Shown here: piece after piece, positions 32,699 through 42,280 of the stretch
Position numbering within the stretch: the first letter of the stretch is position 1
Layout of the letters: the number at the start of each line of letters is the position of its first letter
Assembly: GCA_964458335.1 (NCBI GenBank)
Contig: CAYWIJ010000006.1
Span: forward strand, 1-62,766
Origin: Aalborg-AAW-1 sp964458335
Lineage (GTDB): Bacteria; Patescibacteriota; Gracilibacteria; Absconditabacterales; Absconditicoccaceae
Direction: 5' to 3'
DNA length: 62,766 nt
Made by a program: the position numbers and the translations under genes
The notes under the pieces: generated by a model
What the model saw: the letters and a program-made list of their open reading frames with translations, nothing else
Databases searched by the model: none
What the model was told of the DNA's origin: nothing

Positions 32699-32857
32699 AT
32701 GGATACTCTCACGCAAGCACAGATCGATCTAATCATCCAAGAAGTACGACCACAGCTTTCTAACAAAGAGAAAGAACAATTTCTCCAAGATATGAAAGAA
32801 CTCGACATCGAACTTAATGTGGAAATCCAATCTACTCTTGTACAGACGAAATTATAA
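32699..32857 (+). CDS. Small helical protein at the head of the rsmH cluster
   Basis: 52 residues (MDTLTQAQIDLIIQEVRP...), acidic, glycine-free and entirely helical in character, ending TKL before TAA. Preceded by a long G-poor leader like the other expressed genes here, which favours its reality. It lies 168 bases upstream of rsmH, where mraZ often sits, but it is not MraZ. Unknown function. Confidence 0.6.
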   Translation: MDTLTQAQIDLIIQEVRPQLSNKEKEQFLQDMKELDIELNVEIQSTLVQTKL

Positions 32858-33025
32858 ATAAGGATCTAGGTTACTTGAATAAGGGATTTCTCTATCACAT
32901 CATCTACAACGTATCACGAACACGCCCCTATGCTCATCAAATTTCTAATACTTAGTATCTAACAACTAATAACCAAATTACTAACTCGATAAATAATTTA
33001 TAACTCAACACTTCTCACTTCTATC

Positions 33026-33928
33026 ATGGTCAAACAACATATACCTATCCTCGTCCATGAAATTCTCGAATATATTTCACCACAAGCCAAAGTCATCGTC
33101 GATGGGACATTTTGACATGGAGGACATACCCTATCATTTATCAATCATCATATACAATCAAAGTCAGAAAAGCCTCTTTTGATCCAGTGTTATGATAGAG
33201 ATCATCTAGTGATGGCTCGTGGACAAGCAAGGATACAAGAACAATTTCCTAACCTTCCAAAGCACATCACACTCGAGTATATTACTGATAGTTATGCTAC
33301 GATTAGTAAACATTCATCACATCACAAAGTGGACTTTATATTATTAGATCTGGGTATAAATCGAGAACATGTCACAGATAATATTCGTGGATTTTCATTT
33401 CAATGAGAAGGTCCATTAGACATGAGATTCGATACAAATACTGGTGAAACTGCTTACGAGATTATCCAAAAAGCAAATAGTAATGAAATAAAGCGCTGGT
33501 TTATAGAATATGGAGATTTCACGGACAAAAGAGCAACAATGTTTGCTACACTCATCTATGAAAATAAAAAAAATGAACTACTCAAAACTACAACAGGATT
33601 GAGCAAATTACTCCATGAATTAAAAATTTCAAAGAATGAACTTGCCCCAATTTTTCAATGCATTAGAATCGCAACAAACAATGAATTCTGACACGTTGAT
33701 CGTTTTATCGAGCAATTGGATACTGTCCTTGCTCCAAGTGGACGTTGTGCAATTATATCCTTTCATAGTATCGAAGATCGTATTATAAAATATCACTTCA
33801 AAACACTTGCAAATGACAATAAATACACTATACTGACAAAGCACGTTATCAAACCAACTCGACAAGAAATACAAAAAAATAAAGCATCAAGAAGTGCAAA
33901 ATTAAGGATTATTGAGAGAAATCACTAA
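33026..33928 (+). CDS. rsmH: 16S rRNA (cytosine1402-N4)-methyltransferase RsmH
   Basis: 300 residues. N-terminal HIPILVHEILEYI, SAM loop DGTFGHGGHT with the middle Gly as TGA, FILLDLGINREHV, EGPLDMRFD, and near the end IISFHSIEDRIIK. It methylates C1402 in the ribosomal P site. As in most bacteria it stands at the start of the division-wall cluster, followed by an ftsL-like gene. A ~165-base G-poor leader precedes it. Confidence 0.96.
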
Positions 33929-33999
33929 TAAACTCAATAAATATTCGCAAACCAACCCGCTAATCTACTTTTAACTTTCCATTCTACGCTCTTACCTTT

Positions 34000-34335
34000 A
34001 TGAACTGTGTCTTTCCTTACGAAAATTTACAATTGAAAAAAAAGAAAATAGGAGGATTTTCTCGAAAGAGATTATTTTCTGCTGATAATCTTAAAGTCAG
34101 TTTCTTATTTGTAATGTTTGGAATATTCGGATTAGCATATATTATCACCGTAAATATTTCTTCTACTCAAGGATATTATTATGATCAGATCATCAAACAA
34201 CAAGAGAGGGCTGAATTTAAATATAATGTCGTCAAACTGAATAATCTTACTCTCCAAAGTGAGCTTTGGAATAAAATTAATTTCAATACTCCACTCAAAA
34301 AAGACTCTGTTCAATACTTAGAAGTCAGATCCTAA
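34000..34335 (+). CDS. FtsL-like division protein
   Basis: 111 residues: basic cytoplasmic N-terminus (LKKKKIGGFSRKR), one membrane helix (VSFLFVMFGIFGLAYIITVNI), then a short helical external part (QQERAEFKYNVVKLNNLTLQ). Size, topology and position right after rsmH match FtsL, which links FtsQ/FtsB to the septal synthase. The sequence family itself is too variable to confirm. The usual next gene, ftsI, is absent here. Confidence 0.7.
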   Translation: MNCVFPYENLQLKKKKIGGFSRKRLFSADNLKVSFLFVMFGIFGLAYIITVNISSTQGYYYDQIIKQQERAEFKYNVVKLNNLTLQSELWNKINFNTPLKKDSVQYLEVRS

Positions 34336-34448
34336 ACCAAAAGTTATCATTCATATCTATAAATCATAATATGTCACCTCTCAGTCCCATCGAAATGATT
34401 GGATTTTTTCTTTTTATAAAAATTTCACTAGTATTATATCAACATAAT

Positions 34449-34702
34449 GACTTATGCAGTGGCTCCACCACACTGTCTGCTGTATTGTAGGTTGTTATGG
34501 AGAGGAATTCCTCGAACGATACAGAGAAAAACCTACCAAGCACTTCCTGTATTATCACACAAGAGGACATCGAGTAGTCTTTTGTATTCATCTATAAGAG
34601 TAAAGAGTTTGTACAATTCTCTCTTCTTATCGATGTTTATAAACATCGGACTCGATGTCCTCACCCAAGGACACGAGACGTATTCGTCTACGTGTTTTTT
34701 TG
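34449..34702 (+). ncRNA. Candidate structured RNA with its own terminator
   Basis: A 250-base interval without a convincing gene holds nested helices. These are CAGTG/CACTG (34457-34475), GTAGGTT/AACCTAC (34487-34536) around GAGGAATTCCTC (34502-34513), and a perfect 12-bp long-range helix GAGGACATCGAG (34563-34574) with CTCGATGTCCTC (34651-34662). Also present are CGATGTTTATAAACATCG (34631-34648) and the final terminator ACACGAGACG-TATT-CGTCTACGTGT with T6 (34671-34701). GTCCT/AGGAC (34657-34672) competes with the 12-bp helix, so two folds are possible. It is not recognisably tmRNA, RNase P, SRP or 6S RNA. The end overlaps the 3' end of the opposite gene. Confidence 0.55.
34671..34702 (+). 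terminator. Terminator of the structured RNA candidate
   Basis: Two stacked 5-bp stems (ACACG/CGTGT and AGACG/CGTCT) with one bulged A and a TATT loop, followed by six T. It overlaps the last codons of the minus-strand gene at 34688. Confidence 0.8.
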
Positions 34703-35785
34703 TTGTTGTAATCTAAAACTTAAAAGATATTTATAAATATTAGTATCATGAGGATAGAGAGATTGTAATGCTCTCTTCACTTCTTTAAGATTTATTTTTC
34801 ATCCTATAATATATGATTTCAATGGAGTTCTCCAATAAGAATTGGTAATAAGATTTTTATCTAACATATCAATCACTGATTCAAGAGAATCTTCATCCTT
34901 TTCTTTATCAGAACGTGATAACATTTTCTTTAAAAACCACTGAATATGTTTATAATTTGATTCTGAAACGTAATTAATATCAGATTTATTGATCTCTTCC
35001 ACCACATTAGCTAAAGGGTTATTTGTATTGTTGGAGAGAAAAGATAAAGATACTGGAGGGACAATAATGGGCGCCTGTTGCACAAGAGGTTGATCATTCT
35101 TTTTTTCCTCTTTTTTCAGTTGATTTTTTGTTATAGCCTGATGTGATTTCTCTGCACCAATTCACCATCTTCAACTCTTTTTTCGTCATGGTATAGTAGT
35201 TTTTTGTGCATTGATAACCACTCTTTCCTCTTCTGTATAATCTGTGACAAAAAACTTCCCTCGATCTGCAAGCTGAAAGAGATGTACATTATCCTTCTTA
35301 TCCTGAGATTTTAAGAGTTTTGCCAATTCTTCTTTGGTAAATAATATGTGTTTATGTGGTAAAGTTTGGTGTAATACTCTTTGTACCTCATATCTATATC
35401 CCATATAAGAGTAAGGAAATTCAATCTCTTTATCTTGTTCTTGCTTGGTCTTCTTCTTCTCAGATTGTTGTATCAGTAATTGTGTTTCTTGGGGTTGTTC
35501 ATAGTGATTTTGTTGTTGTATGGGTTGTACTAGATTATGAGTAGTAAAATCACTATATCAGTAATACGGTACCGCATTATTAGCTATCTTCCACACTTCT
35601 GATCGCAATCATTGTTGTTCATCATCAATTCATCCTATACCAAACGTATTACCGATATAATCACGATTAATGTCTGACATCTTCTCAGGTAAAACTACAT
35701 CAAATACCTTTTTTACTCTATCACAGAGTTCTTCGTAAGTTTTAGAAGACTGGAAAGAAGGTTGAGAGGAAAGAAAATTACTCAT
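34688..35785 (-). CDS. Unknown protein, third gene of an unknown operon
   Basis: 365 residues from ATG 35783-35785 (MSNFLSSQPSFQS) to TAG 34688-34690, continuous only with TGA as Gly. N-terminal Ser-rich and acidic part, a Gln-rich low-complexity middle (residues ~90-125), then a globular piece with VHLFQLADRGKFFVTDYTEEERVVIN, a basic linker (GRKKSGRWGIG...KKEEKK) and a helical C-terminus. No membrane segments. The ADRGKFFVTDY piece looks like a strand pair. Not recognised. Confidence 0.75.
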
Positions 35786-35811
35786 AGATATATAACACAA
35801 TAAATAAAACA

Positions 35812-37200
35812 CTAATCAATTTTCTTAGGAGCAGAAATCATACCGTGATTTTGTAATTTAATAAGAAAATCAAGTTGATCATAATGAGTAGCTATAATAA
35901 TGAGAGACTGTAATTCTTCTGGTGATAAACTTGCAACAAATTTTGTTTCTAGCTCATATAACCTAGTAAATTGTTCGGTAATTGATGGTGCTATTGACTT
36001 CATATCAGGATAGTTAATATAATCTTGATGCAGTTGTGTCAAAATATCTTTCATAAATTTATACTCTGATGAAATGATAGGATATTTTTTATATTGCAAA
36101 ATACTATCTATTGCCTCATGGATAGAGTTTCATAAATTTCTTGTGATATGATGCATTTGCAGAAGTTTATGTTGTTCAATTGATCATTCATATGCTTTTC
36201 TTATAAAATCCACTATACATGCTCCAATATAGTCATTGATTTTATTGATATCATTTTGAGATTCTGGTTTTTTATCTATCTTACTTTTATATTTCAATAG
36301 TTTATCAAATAATATATTCACATATGGATGAATCTCATGAGTTTTACTACCATTTTCATCTTCTTCTGGATTTTGAAATATATAATTGAGCTGAAAAATA
36401 GCAATTCTAAGATAATTAACAGCATTGTTGAAGTAAGTCTCATTCATCTGCTGAACATTCTCTTGAATAGGTTCTGACGGAATAGTAGGAGGATGTAATG
36501 GTGGATATTTTTGACATAAATGAGCAATAGCATTCATTTTGATATCATGAAAATGTCACTGATGTCCTATACAAATAGCTTTCTCTACTGCAGGAGGAAG
36601 TTTTTGTAAAAATTGTTCTATACGTCTATGGATAAAGACGATTTGCTGAACTATTGGATCTATAGTATCAGAAGTAGGTGAATAGTTTTGTAATTTGAGA
36701 GTTAAATCTTGATGAAGAAAATATCTCAAAGATTTTTCTAAATCATTTACCTCATCTTGAAAAGTAAGCATAGTTTCTCTGTCATTATCAAATCCACCAT
36801 CTTTTACAATCCCTACTAAATCTTGCACAAGCCTATATACTATTCATTCATAAGTTCTTTCTTCTTCCTTCTTGTAGAAATCTTCCTGTGTACTTTCAAA
36901 CATTTCTTTAACTTGTTCATTGGTATGATCTATTGTCTGCTGAATTTTCTCTGTATATACTTTCTCAATACAAAGCATCTTATTGTCATCAATCATCAAA
37001 GGAATACAAAAAACTTCTGATAGCATAGTAGCAATCTCAGGAAAAAGAGTTCCTAATCTCTGAAGTTCTGATTCTAAAATATATACTCCATTATAATTAA
37101 ATATATTCGTTGTTTTTTGACTATACCCATAGATATTGGTAAGGTAACTCTTATTGGGAGACAACTCCTGTCGATTACTAGTAAATTTTTTATGATTCAT
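35812..37200 (-). CDS. Unknown helical protein, second gene of an unknown operon
   Basis: 462 residues from ATG 37198-37200 (MNHKKFTSNRQEL) to TAA 35812. The frame is broken into four pieces in the standard code by TGA. Almost all helical, Gln/Ile/Tyr-rich, low in Gly, with segments such as YILESELQRLGTLFPEIAT, YFNNAVNYLRIAIFQLNYI and MHHITRNLGNSIHEAI. It could be an alpha-solenoid or scaffold. Separated by 47 and 26 bases from its same-strand neighbours. Not recognised. Confidence 0.78.
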
Positions 37201-37247
37201 ATGTAACTATACATTATTAAATATATTATTTATTTGATATATGGTTA

Positions 37248-38141
37248 TTATTGTTTTTTATATTGTTTGATTTGCTGTTCAAGTTCTGCTGCTTTCTCAT
37301 AGTTTTCATCTTGTATAGCTTGGTTGAGTGCTTGCTTCAGTTCTTCTATCTTCTGTTGTGGTGATTCGATAGTCGCAGGGACAGCTTCTGCAATTTCCTC
37401 AACTCCTTGTTTTACATAATGTTCATAGAATAATCATGCTATACTATCAAGATTTTTTTGCAATGAAGGTTCGAGATATCCACCTATCACATCATCAGTA
37501 CAGATACTTTCTATCCATGTTTTACAAATATGATAATCTGACAACTTCGTAAGCATTTCTTGATGACCCGTGTCGGTCTGTGATAGTATGGCTAAGGATA
37601 TCAGGCAATTCTCGATATGCTGTCGATCATACACAGGAGCTATATCCGCTAGATGGTTTGCAAAATTTGACCATGCATCTCCATAGAGTTGATCTTGGGA
37701 TTCGTCATCTTCATCTTGTTCTAGAATAATTTTAATAAAGTTATATACCTCATCATAAAACTCATTATCATTAAATTCTTCACGAGATGCATCGAAGATT
37801 TTGATAATATCGTTCGTGCCTTGGTATAAAATAGTATATGCTCTCTCTGGTAAGGCATCAATATTGATATAGGTGTAGTGAGGATTATCATAGATAGTAA
37901 AAAATTGTTGTTCATCCTCTACCGTACAAGAAATCTTGATGGTAAAATCAAAATCTGGATCATCAGATTCATTCAGAGTTGTACTTACTGGACTCATATG
38001 GAGCAGGACATAAATTGCTTCTTTCGTAACATTATCGACGATATCATATCATAGTGATTGATTATTGATATATCATTCATCACCATCTTTCATATCGATG
38101 ATTATCTTATCACGGATTGGATTCATATTATGTTTTGCCAT
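37248..38141 (-). CDS. Unknown protein with C-terminal UVR-like helix pair
   Basis: 297 residues from ATG 38139-38141 (MAKHNMNPIRD) to TAA 37248-37250, with five TGA. A beta-rich N-terminal half (DFDFTIKISCTVEDEQQFF), a helical, acidic middle, and a C-terminal 35 residues LKQALNQAIQDENYEKAAEL plus EQQIKQYKK that match the UVR motif of UvrB/UvrC and ClpC-type proteins, a two-helix protein-binding unit. First gene of the three-gene operon, behind a TTGACT promoter with a TA-repeat spacer. Confidence 0.75.
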
Positions 38142-38172
38142 ATCGTTCAACTCAATTAAAAATAAATAATTT

Positions 38173-38203
38173 ATATTAGATATATATATATATAGAAAGT
38201 CAA
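38173..38203 (-). promoter_or_regulatory. Promoter with (TA)7 spacer repeat
   Basis: On the minus strand TTGACT (complement of 38198-38203), then a 19-base spacer containing seven TA units (38181-38194), then TAATAT (complement of 38173-38178). Loss of one TA unit would give the preferred 17-base spacing. Confidence 0.5.
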
Positions 38204-38221
38204 CTATATTTACGAAAAAAG

Positions 38222-38246
38222 AAAAAAAATAGAGCAAACGCTCTAT
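38222..38246 (-). terminator. Terminator of the DUF475 gene
   Basis: ATAGAGC-AAAC-GCTCTAT followed on the minus strand by eight T. Confidence 0.85.
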
Positions 38247-38277
38247 CTCTCGCACCACACACACTGTTGTCAGGAAA

Positions 38278-39330
38278 TTATTTTTTCAAACCCAACCATT
38301 TCAAGAGTGGATATTTATTATCCTGATTGACCTTCCACGAGCTGTAGAAAGACAAGACAATGAATATCAATCCAATACCTCCTACAACAACCTCAGGCAA
38401 ATGAACAATCGCACCGACCAGCATCATAATCGCTAAAGCAATAACGGCATAGAATGCTCCATGTTCCAGATAACGATACGATTGTAGTGTTCCTTGTTTA
38501 AGCATATAGATCGTAAAACTACGGACGAAAAATGCTCCAATACCCAATCACAACGCAATAATAAAGATATTGTTTGATAAGGCGAACGCTCCGATTACTC
38601 CATCTAATGAAAATGATGCGTCCAAAATTTCCAGATAAAGAAAACTAATCAGACCCGTTTTCACGACCATATTCGTTCCATGCTCTCCGTGTCAGAAGAA
38701 TGATCCGACACCATTGATTAGAATATATAATACAACTCACCATACTCATGCTACAAAAAATTCATGAGTATGTGTCGAGTCGACAAAATAAGAGAACAAT
38801 TCTAACATAATCAAGACTGTAGCCGCCTCAATTGCTTCCATTTTTCCTAATTTTGTAAGTCATAGTTCTAATCTCTTGAGCCAATGGATAGATTTTTCTT
38901 TATTCAAGAAAAATTTTAATCCCACCATCATGAGAAATGCTCCACCAAATCCAGCAATCACAATATGAGAATCATTGAGGATCTGACCATAGTGGGTAGG
39001 ATCAGTCACCGCCATACTCAATGCAGCCCAAGGAGTAAGTTGAGCAAAAATAGCCACAAGTAATACAGGAAATAGTACTCTCATACCAAATACGGCGATA
39101 ACCATTCATCGTGTCAGAAATCTTCTTTGTCGTCTCGTATTCATACCTTTCAAAACATTCACATTCACGATAGCATTATCAAATGAGATAGAAGTTTCCA
39201 ACAATCCGAGTACAATAATAATAAAGACGGTTGAAAGAGCTCCTCCTATTCCTCCTAGTGAATATCCATAGAAAAATCATGCAATAAGGGCAATAAGAGC
39301 GAATAATGTAGCTGATCTAAAATATTTCAT
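38278..39330 (-). CDS. DUF475 (TerC-like) integral membrane protein
   Basis: 350 residues; the ATG triplet at 39328-39336 allows one or two extra Met. About nine membrane helices. Family marks: ETSISFDNAIVNVNVLKGM and LDASFSLDGVIGAFALSNN, each with the acidic residue shared by TerC-type proteins, plus RRFLTRGMVIAVFGMRVLF. Around ten glycines are TGA. TerC relatives are linked to metal (Mn) export and membrane-protein metalation; for DUF475 this is only an analogy. Transcribed alone between its own terminator and glyA. Confidence 0.93.
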
Positions 39331-39420
39331 CATCATCTCAAAGTATTGGTGCAATAAAAAACAAATAACATCTCTCTTATATTCATAGAGAAGTCAGTGG
39401 AAATTGGTCAGGTGAAGATA

Positions 39421-40716
39421 TTACAAACTCGGTACAGGAAATTTGAGGGAGAATTCTTTTACTTGTTCTTTGAGATTGTTGAGATAATCTTCATCGTCCA
39501 CATGAGTGAATGCTTCGTGCATAAAATGTACGATCTGTCTCATATCGTTATCTTTTACTCCTCTGGTCGTCATAGCTGGAGTACCGATACGAAGTCAAGA
39601 TGGACGGAATGGTGGATTAGGATCGTCTGGAATAGTGGATTTACTGGTTGAAATACCGATTTTGTCGAGTACTTTTTCAGCTACTGTTCCATCGATATCA
39701 GTTAAGTTCGTTCCATGATAGAAGTCGAGTACGATCATATGATTGTCAGTGCCTCCTGTCACGAGATGATATCAGAGTTTCAAAAACTCTTCTGCCATGA
39801 CTTGTGCATTACGGAGTGACTGTGTAGCATAGTCGCGGAACGTGTCAGATCATGCTTCTTTGAGCGCTATAGCGATGGCTGAGATCGTATTCATGTGCGG
39901 TCATCCTTGTACTCCTGGAAATACGGATCTATCGATGAGGGTGGGGAGATTTTCCATCGTGTTGTCTGGTTTTTTCAAAGGATTTCCGACTATACCTTTG
40001 GATAAAATCATCGCTCCTCTTGGTCATCTGAGTGATTTATGTGTAGTCGTCATCATAGCGTGGAATCCGTGATCGAGTGGATTCGCTAATAATCAAGCTG
40101 CGATAAATCCTGAAATGTGTGCCATATCAGCATACGCATACGCATCCACATCTGAAGCTATCTGAGCAAAACGAGCATAATCAAGTTCTCTCGGATAGGC
40201 AGAAAATCCAGCTAAAATCACTTTTGGTTTGACTTCTTTCGCTGTCTTGGCGAGAGCATCATAGTCGATACTACCCTCAGCAGTCGTCTTATAGGTCACG
40301 AAATTATAGATTTTTGAACTCAAGGTCATCGGGTTTCCGTGAGTGAGATGTCCACCATGACTGAGATCCATCCCCATGATCGTATCTCCGGGATTCATCA
40401 TGGCATTATACGCACACATATTGGCTGCGGCACCTGAAAGTGGCTGGACGTTCGCATGGTCAGAATGAAATAACTTTTTCGCTCTATCGATGGCGAGCTG
40501 TTCTACTCTATCAGTATATTCTTGTCCTCCATAATATCTACGACCAGGTGTTCCTTCGCTGTATTTGTTAGCAAAGACAGAAGATTGTGCTTGGAGTACT
40601 GCTGCTGATTGGTAGTTTTCAGACGCGATGAGTTCCATACCTTCAGACTGTCTGGTTTGTTCGCCAAGAATGGCTTCATATATTTCTTTATCTTCAGATT
40701 GTACAAGAGAAAACAT
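39421..40716 (-). CDS. glyA: Serine hydroxymethyltransferase
   Basis: 431 residues. PLP lysine in TTTHKSLRGPRGA; substrate and cofactor residues in MELIASENYQS, SEGTPGRRYYGG, LSGAAANM, SHGGHLTHG and ADMAHISGFIA. It converts serine and tetrahydrofolate to glycine and methylene-tetrahydrofolate. It is the only biosynthetic enzyme in the window and makes glycine, the residue that UGA encodes here; that link is only suggestive. Many glycines are TGA, several at conserved positions. Confidence 0.97.
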
Positions 40717-40828
40717 GAGTAGTGTAGAGTTGTTAAATATAAAGTTGTTAGGTATTAGGTTATTTATTCTTCATTATAGTATAGGAATATGAGAGGTTAT
40801 TACAATCTTTTTATGACACAACAAACTA

Positions 40829-40857
40829 TTGACTTTTATATATAAAATATTTATAAT
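40829..40857 (+). promoter_or_regulatory. Strong consensus promoter before a small-gene cluster
   Basis: TTGACT, 17-base spacer, TATAAT, 30 bases before the first small gene. The best sigma-70-type match in the window. Confidence 0.8.
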
Positions 40858-40886
40858 TTGCTAAAATAAAATAATTAAATAAAAAT

Positions 40887-41054
40887 ATGAAAATAAAACT
40901 TATGAAAAACACTATCAAATCACAACATCCTGATCTTATGTCTCTTGGTAAAAGAGCTTCAGTATGTTCAAAGATCTTAGCATACCAGAATGCTGAGAAA
41001 AGGAAACAACACAAACCCAAAGGAGTTATCTGGAAGACTCCACAAACAACCTAA
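40887..41054 (+). CDS. Small basic protein, cluster gene 1
   Basis: 55 residues (MKIKLMKNTIKSQHPDLMSLGKRASVC...), rich in Lys, ending KTPQTT before TAA 41052-41054. An internal ATG at 40902 would shorten it by five. Directly behind a consensus promoter, so it is probably expressed. Glycines are GGN only. Not recognised; basic enough to bind nucleic acid. Confidence 0.6.
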   Translation: MKIKLMKNTIKSQHPDLMSLGKRASVCSKILAYQNAEKRKQHKPKGVIWKTPQTT

Positions 41055-41065
41055 AACAAAATGCT

Positions 41066-41407
41066 ATGAATATTGAAAAAATTAAAGAACGACACAACAG
41101 AATTTTAGAAGAATTTGCTAAGGATTATCAAAAAATTCATGTTGTCGTAAGAATTAAGCGACGTTTGACTCATTGGATTCTCCGTGTGAGATATTATGAT
41201 GAGACAAAAGAAACAGCAGAACCACTTAGACAATTTAAGTCTAATGTTGTACGTTATGCTAATGTAAGAACAATCTTTGTACATGATGAGAAATCCTCAT
41301 GGAAAGAGGTTACTCCTGCCTGGTTGCGTTGGTTAAATAAGATGCTTCCTCGCCAGGAATTATTCTTCAAAACCAAAACACTTCCTCAAAAAAAAGTATC
41401 GATATGA
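41066..41407 (+). CDS. Basic protein, cluster gene 2 (end uncertain)
   Basis: 113 residues to a TGA at 41405-41407, e.g. VVVRIKRRLTHWILRVRYYD. No glycine occurs before that TGA. In code 25 the frame would run on to TAA 41840-41842 (258 residues). The added part is odd (rich in Cys and His), and the other frame from ATG 41404 looks more natural. ATGA at 41404-41407 is a classic stop/start overlap. Either the TGA stops here, or two long products overlap. Not recognised. Confidence 0.5.
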   Translation: MNIEKIKERHNRILEEFAKDYQKIHVVVRIKRRLTHWILRVRYYDETKETAEPLRQFKSNVVRYANVRTIFVHDEKSSWKEVTPAWLRWLNKMLPRQELFFKTKTLPQKKVSI

Positions 41408-41571
41408 AAGTATCACACATGTTACAGTTTCTCATTGTGTCGGCATTCATGTCTGATAACTCTAAGAGAGAAGAGAAGAACGCTATGAAGTATCAGGATA
41501 GAAAACCGATACCAAAGAATTATGTGACCAAACAACAACGAAAAGTACCACCACAACGAAAAAAACGGTAA
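41404..41571 (+). CDS. Small basic protein, cluster gene 3
   Basis: 55 residues. A short hydrophobic start (MKVSHMLQFLIVSAFM) is followed by a very basic tail (KQQRKVPPQRKKR). It starts within the ATGA that closes the upstream 113-residue frame and ends at TAA 41569-41571, four bases before the next ATG. No glycine at all. Not recognised; could be an exported basic peptide. Confidence 0.45.
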   Translation: MKVSHMLQFLIVSAFMSDNSKREEKNAMKYQDRKPIPKNYVTKQQRKVPPQRKKR

Positions 41572-41575
41572 AAGT

Positions 41576-41842
41576 ATGAAACAAATTCATTGCTTGGCTT
41601 TGCATATAACATGTGTCTGTATGCAAAGCGTTTATGGTCCTATCTTTGGACAACAATTTATCTTTGGAAGAGAAGAGCGAACTGATGATATCTATGATAT
41701 TGTTCTCGTTCGAAGACAAGCTTCTCTACCATTGGTACAGAAAAGGGTACAGAATAATTATCACTTTCAACAACGTGCTATGGCACAGAAAGTCCATACG
41801 AAACAAAAAATCAAATTGTATAATCGAACACAAAAAAAGTAA
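41576..41842 (+). CDS. Small protein, cluster gene 4
   Basis: 88 residues (MKQIHCLALHITCVCMQSVYG then GPIFGQQFIFGREERTDD is split here), ending in a Lys/Gln-rich tail at TAA 41840-41842. The first 20 residues could be a signal sequence. Its three glycines are GGN. This frame is shared with the code-25 extension of cluster gene 2, so the two cannot be told apart without protein data. Another frame is open over the same stretch. Not recognised. Confidence 0.4.
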   Translation: MKQIHCLALHITCVCMQSVYGPIFGQQFIFGREERTDDIYDIVLVRRQASLPLVQKRVQNNYHFQQRAMAQKVHTKQKIKLYNRTQKK

Positions 41843-41846
41843 CCGT

Positions 41847-42173
41847 ATGACAAATGTATTTGATGCGTTAATTATGGCTCAAGAAAAGAGTTCTCATTAT
41901 ACGTACCGTAGCTTATCGATCGAACAGTTGAATGATTTTAATCCTACAAAGGATACAAGAATTAAAAATGTATTCTTTGAGTGTGCAAAAGCATTGACTG
42001 GAACTGGTTTAGAGGCATATAATCCAAAAGTGATAATAAACCACTACACAGAATATACACCTCATTTCATGATTCATACTCATAGTATTACACTATTTCT
42101 AGTGTATCCTCATGACTTACCAGCTCATCTTGTTCAGATTCTTGAACAAGATAGAAACAAACAAATGCAATAG
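41847..42173 (+). CDS. Unknown 108-residue protein, cluster gene 5
   Basis: Starts MTNVFDALIMAQEKSSHYTYRSL four bases after the previous stop and ends at TAG 42171-42173 inside a terminator stem. Contains a plausible globular core (NVFFECAKALTGTGLEAYNPK, then HFMIHTHSITLFLVYPHDLP split here). Its two glycines are GGA and GGT. The frame is open further upstream, but that part is a shadow of gene 4. Not recognised. Confidence 0.6.
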   Translation: MTNVFDALIMAQEKSSHYTYRSLSIEQLNDFNPTKDTRIKNVFFECAKALTGTGLEAYNPKVIINHYTEYTPHFMIHTHSITLFLVYPHDLPAHLVQILEQDRNKQMQ

Positions 42174-42198
42174 GAGGAGTTTTCTCTTCCTATTTTTT
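42169..42198 (+). terminator. Terminator of the small-gene cluster
   Basis: AATAGGAGGAG-TTTT-CTCTTCCTATT with one mismatch, T6 following; the stop codon TAG of the last gene is in the stem. Confidence 0.85.
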
Positions 42199-42280
42199 AT
42201 TGATCTGAAAAAGAGAAGAGCTTGTTTTCCAGAGGGCTTTTCCCTATACTGAATGTATTAATTTATTAGATTTCAACTTA

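Noticed and set aside
34447..34716. Open frame of 89 codons on + across the structured RNA candidate
   Set aside because: Composition is not protein-like, and it crosses all the helices and the terminator. A minus-strand frame of about 37 codons there is equally weak.
41613..41846. N-terminal extension of the 108-residue gene (78 more codons)
   Set aside because: This part overlaps cluster gene 4 in another frame, and a start at 41847 four bases after the previous stop fits better; not fully excluded.
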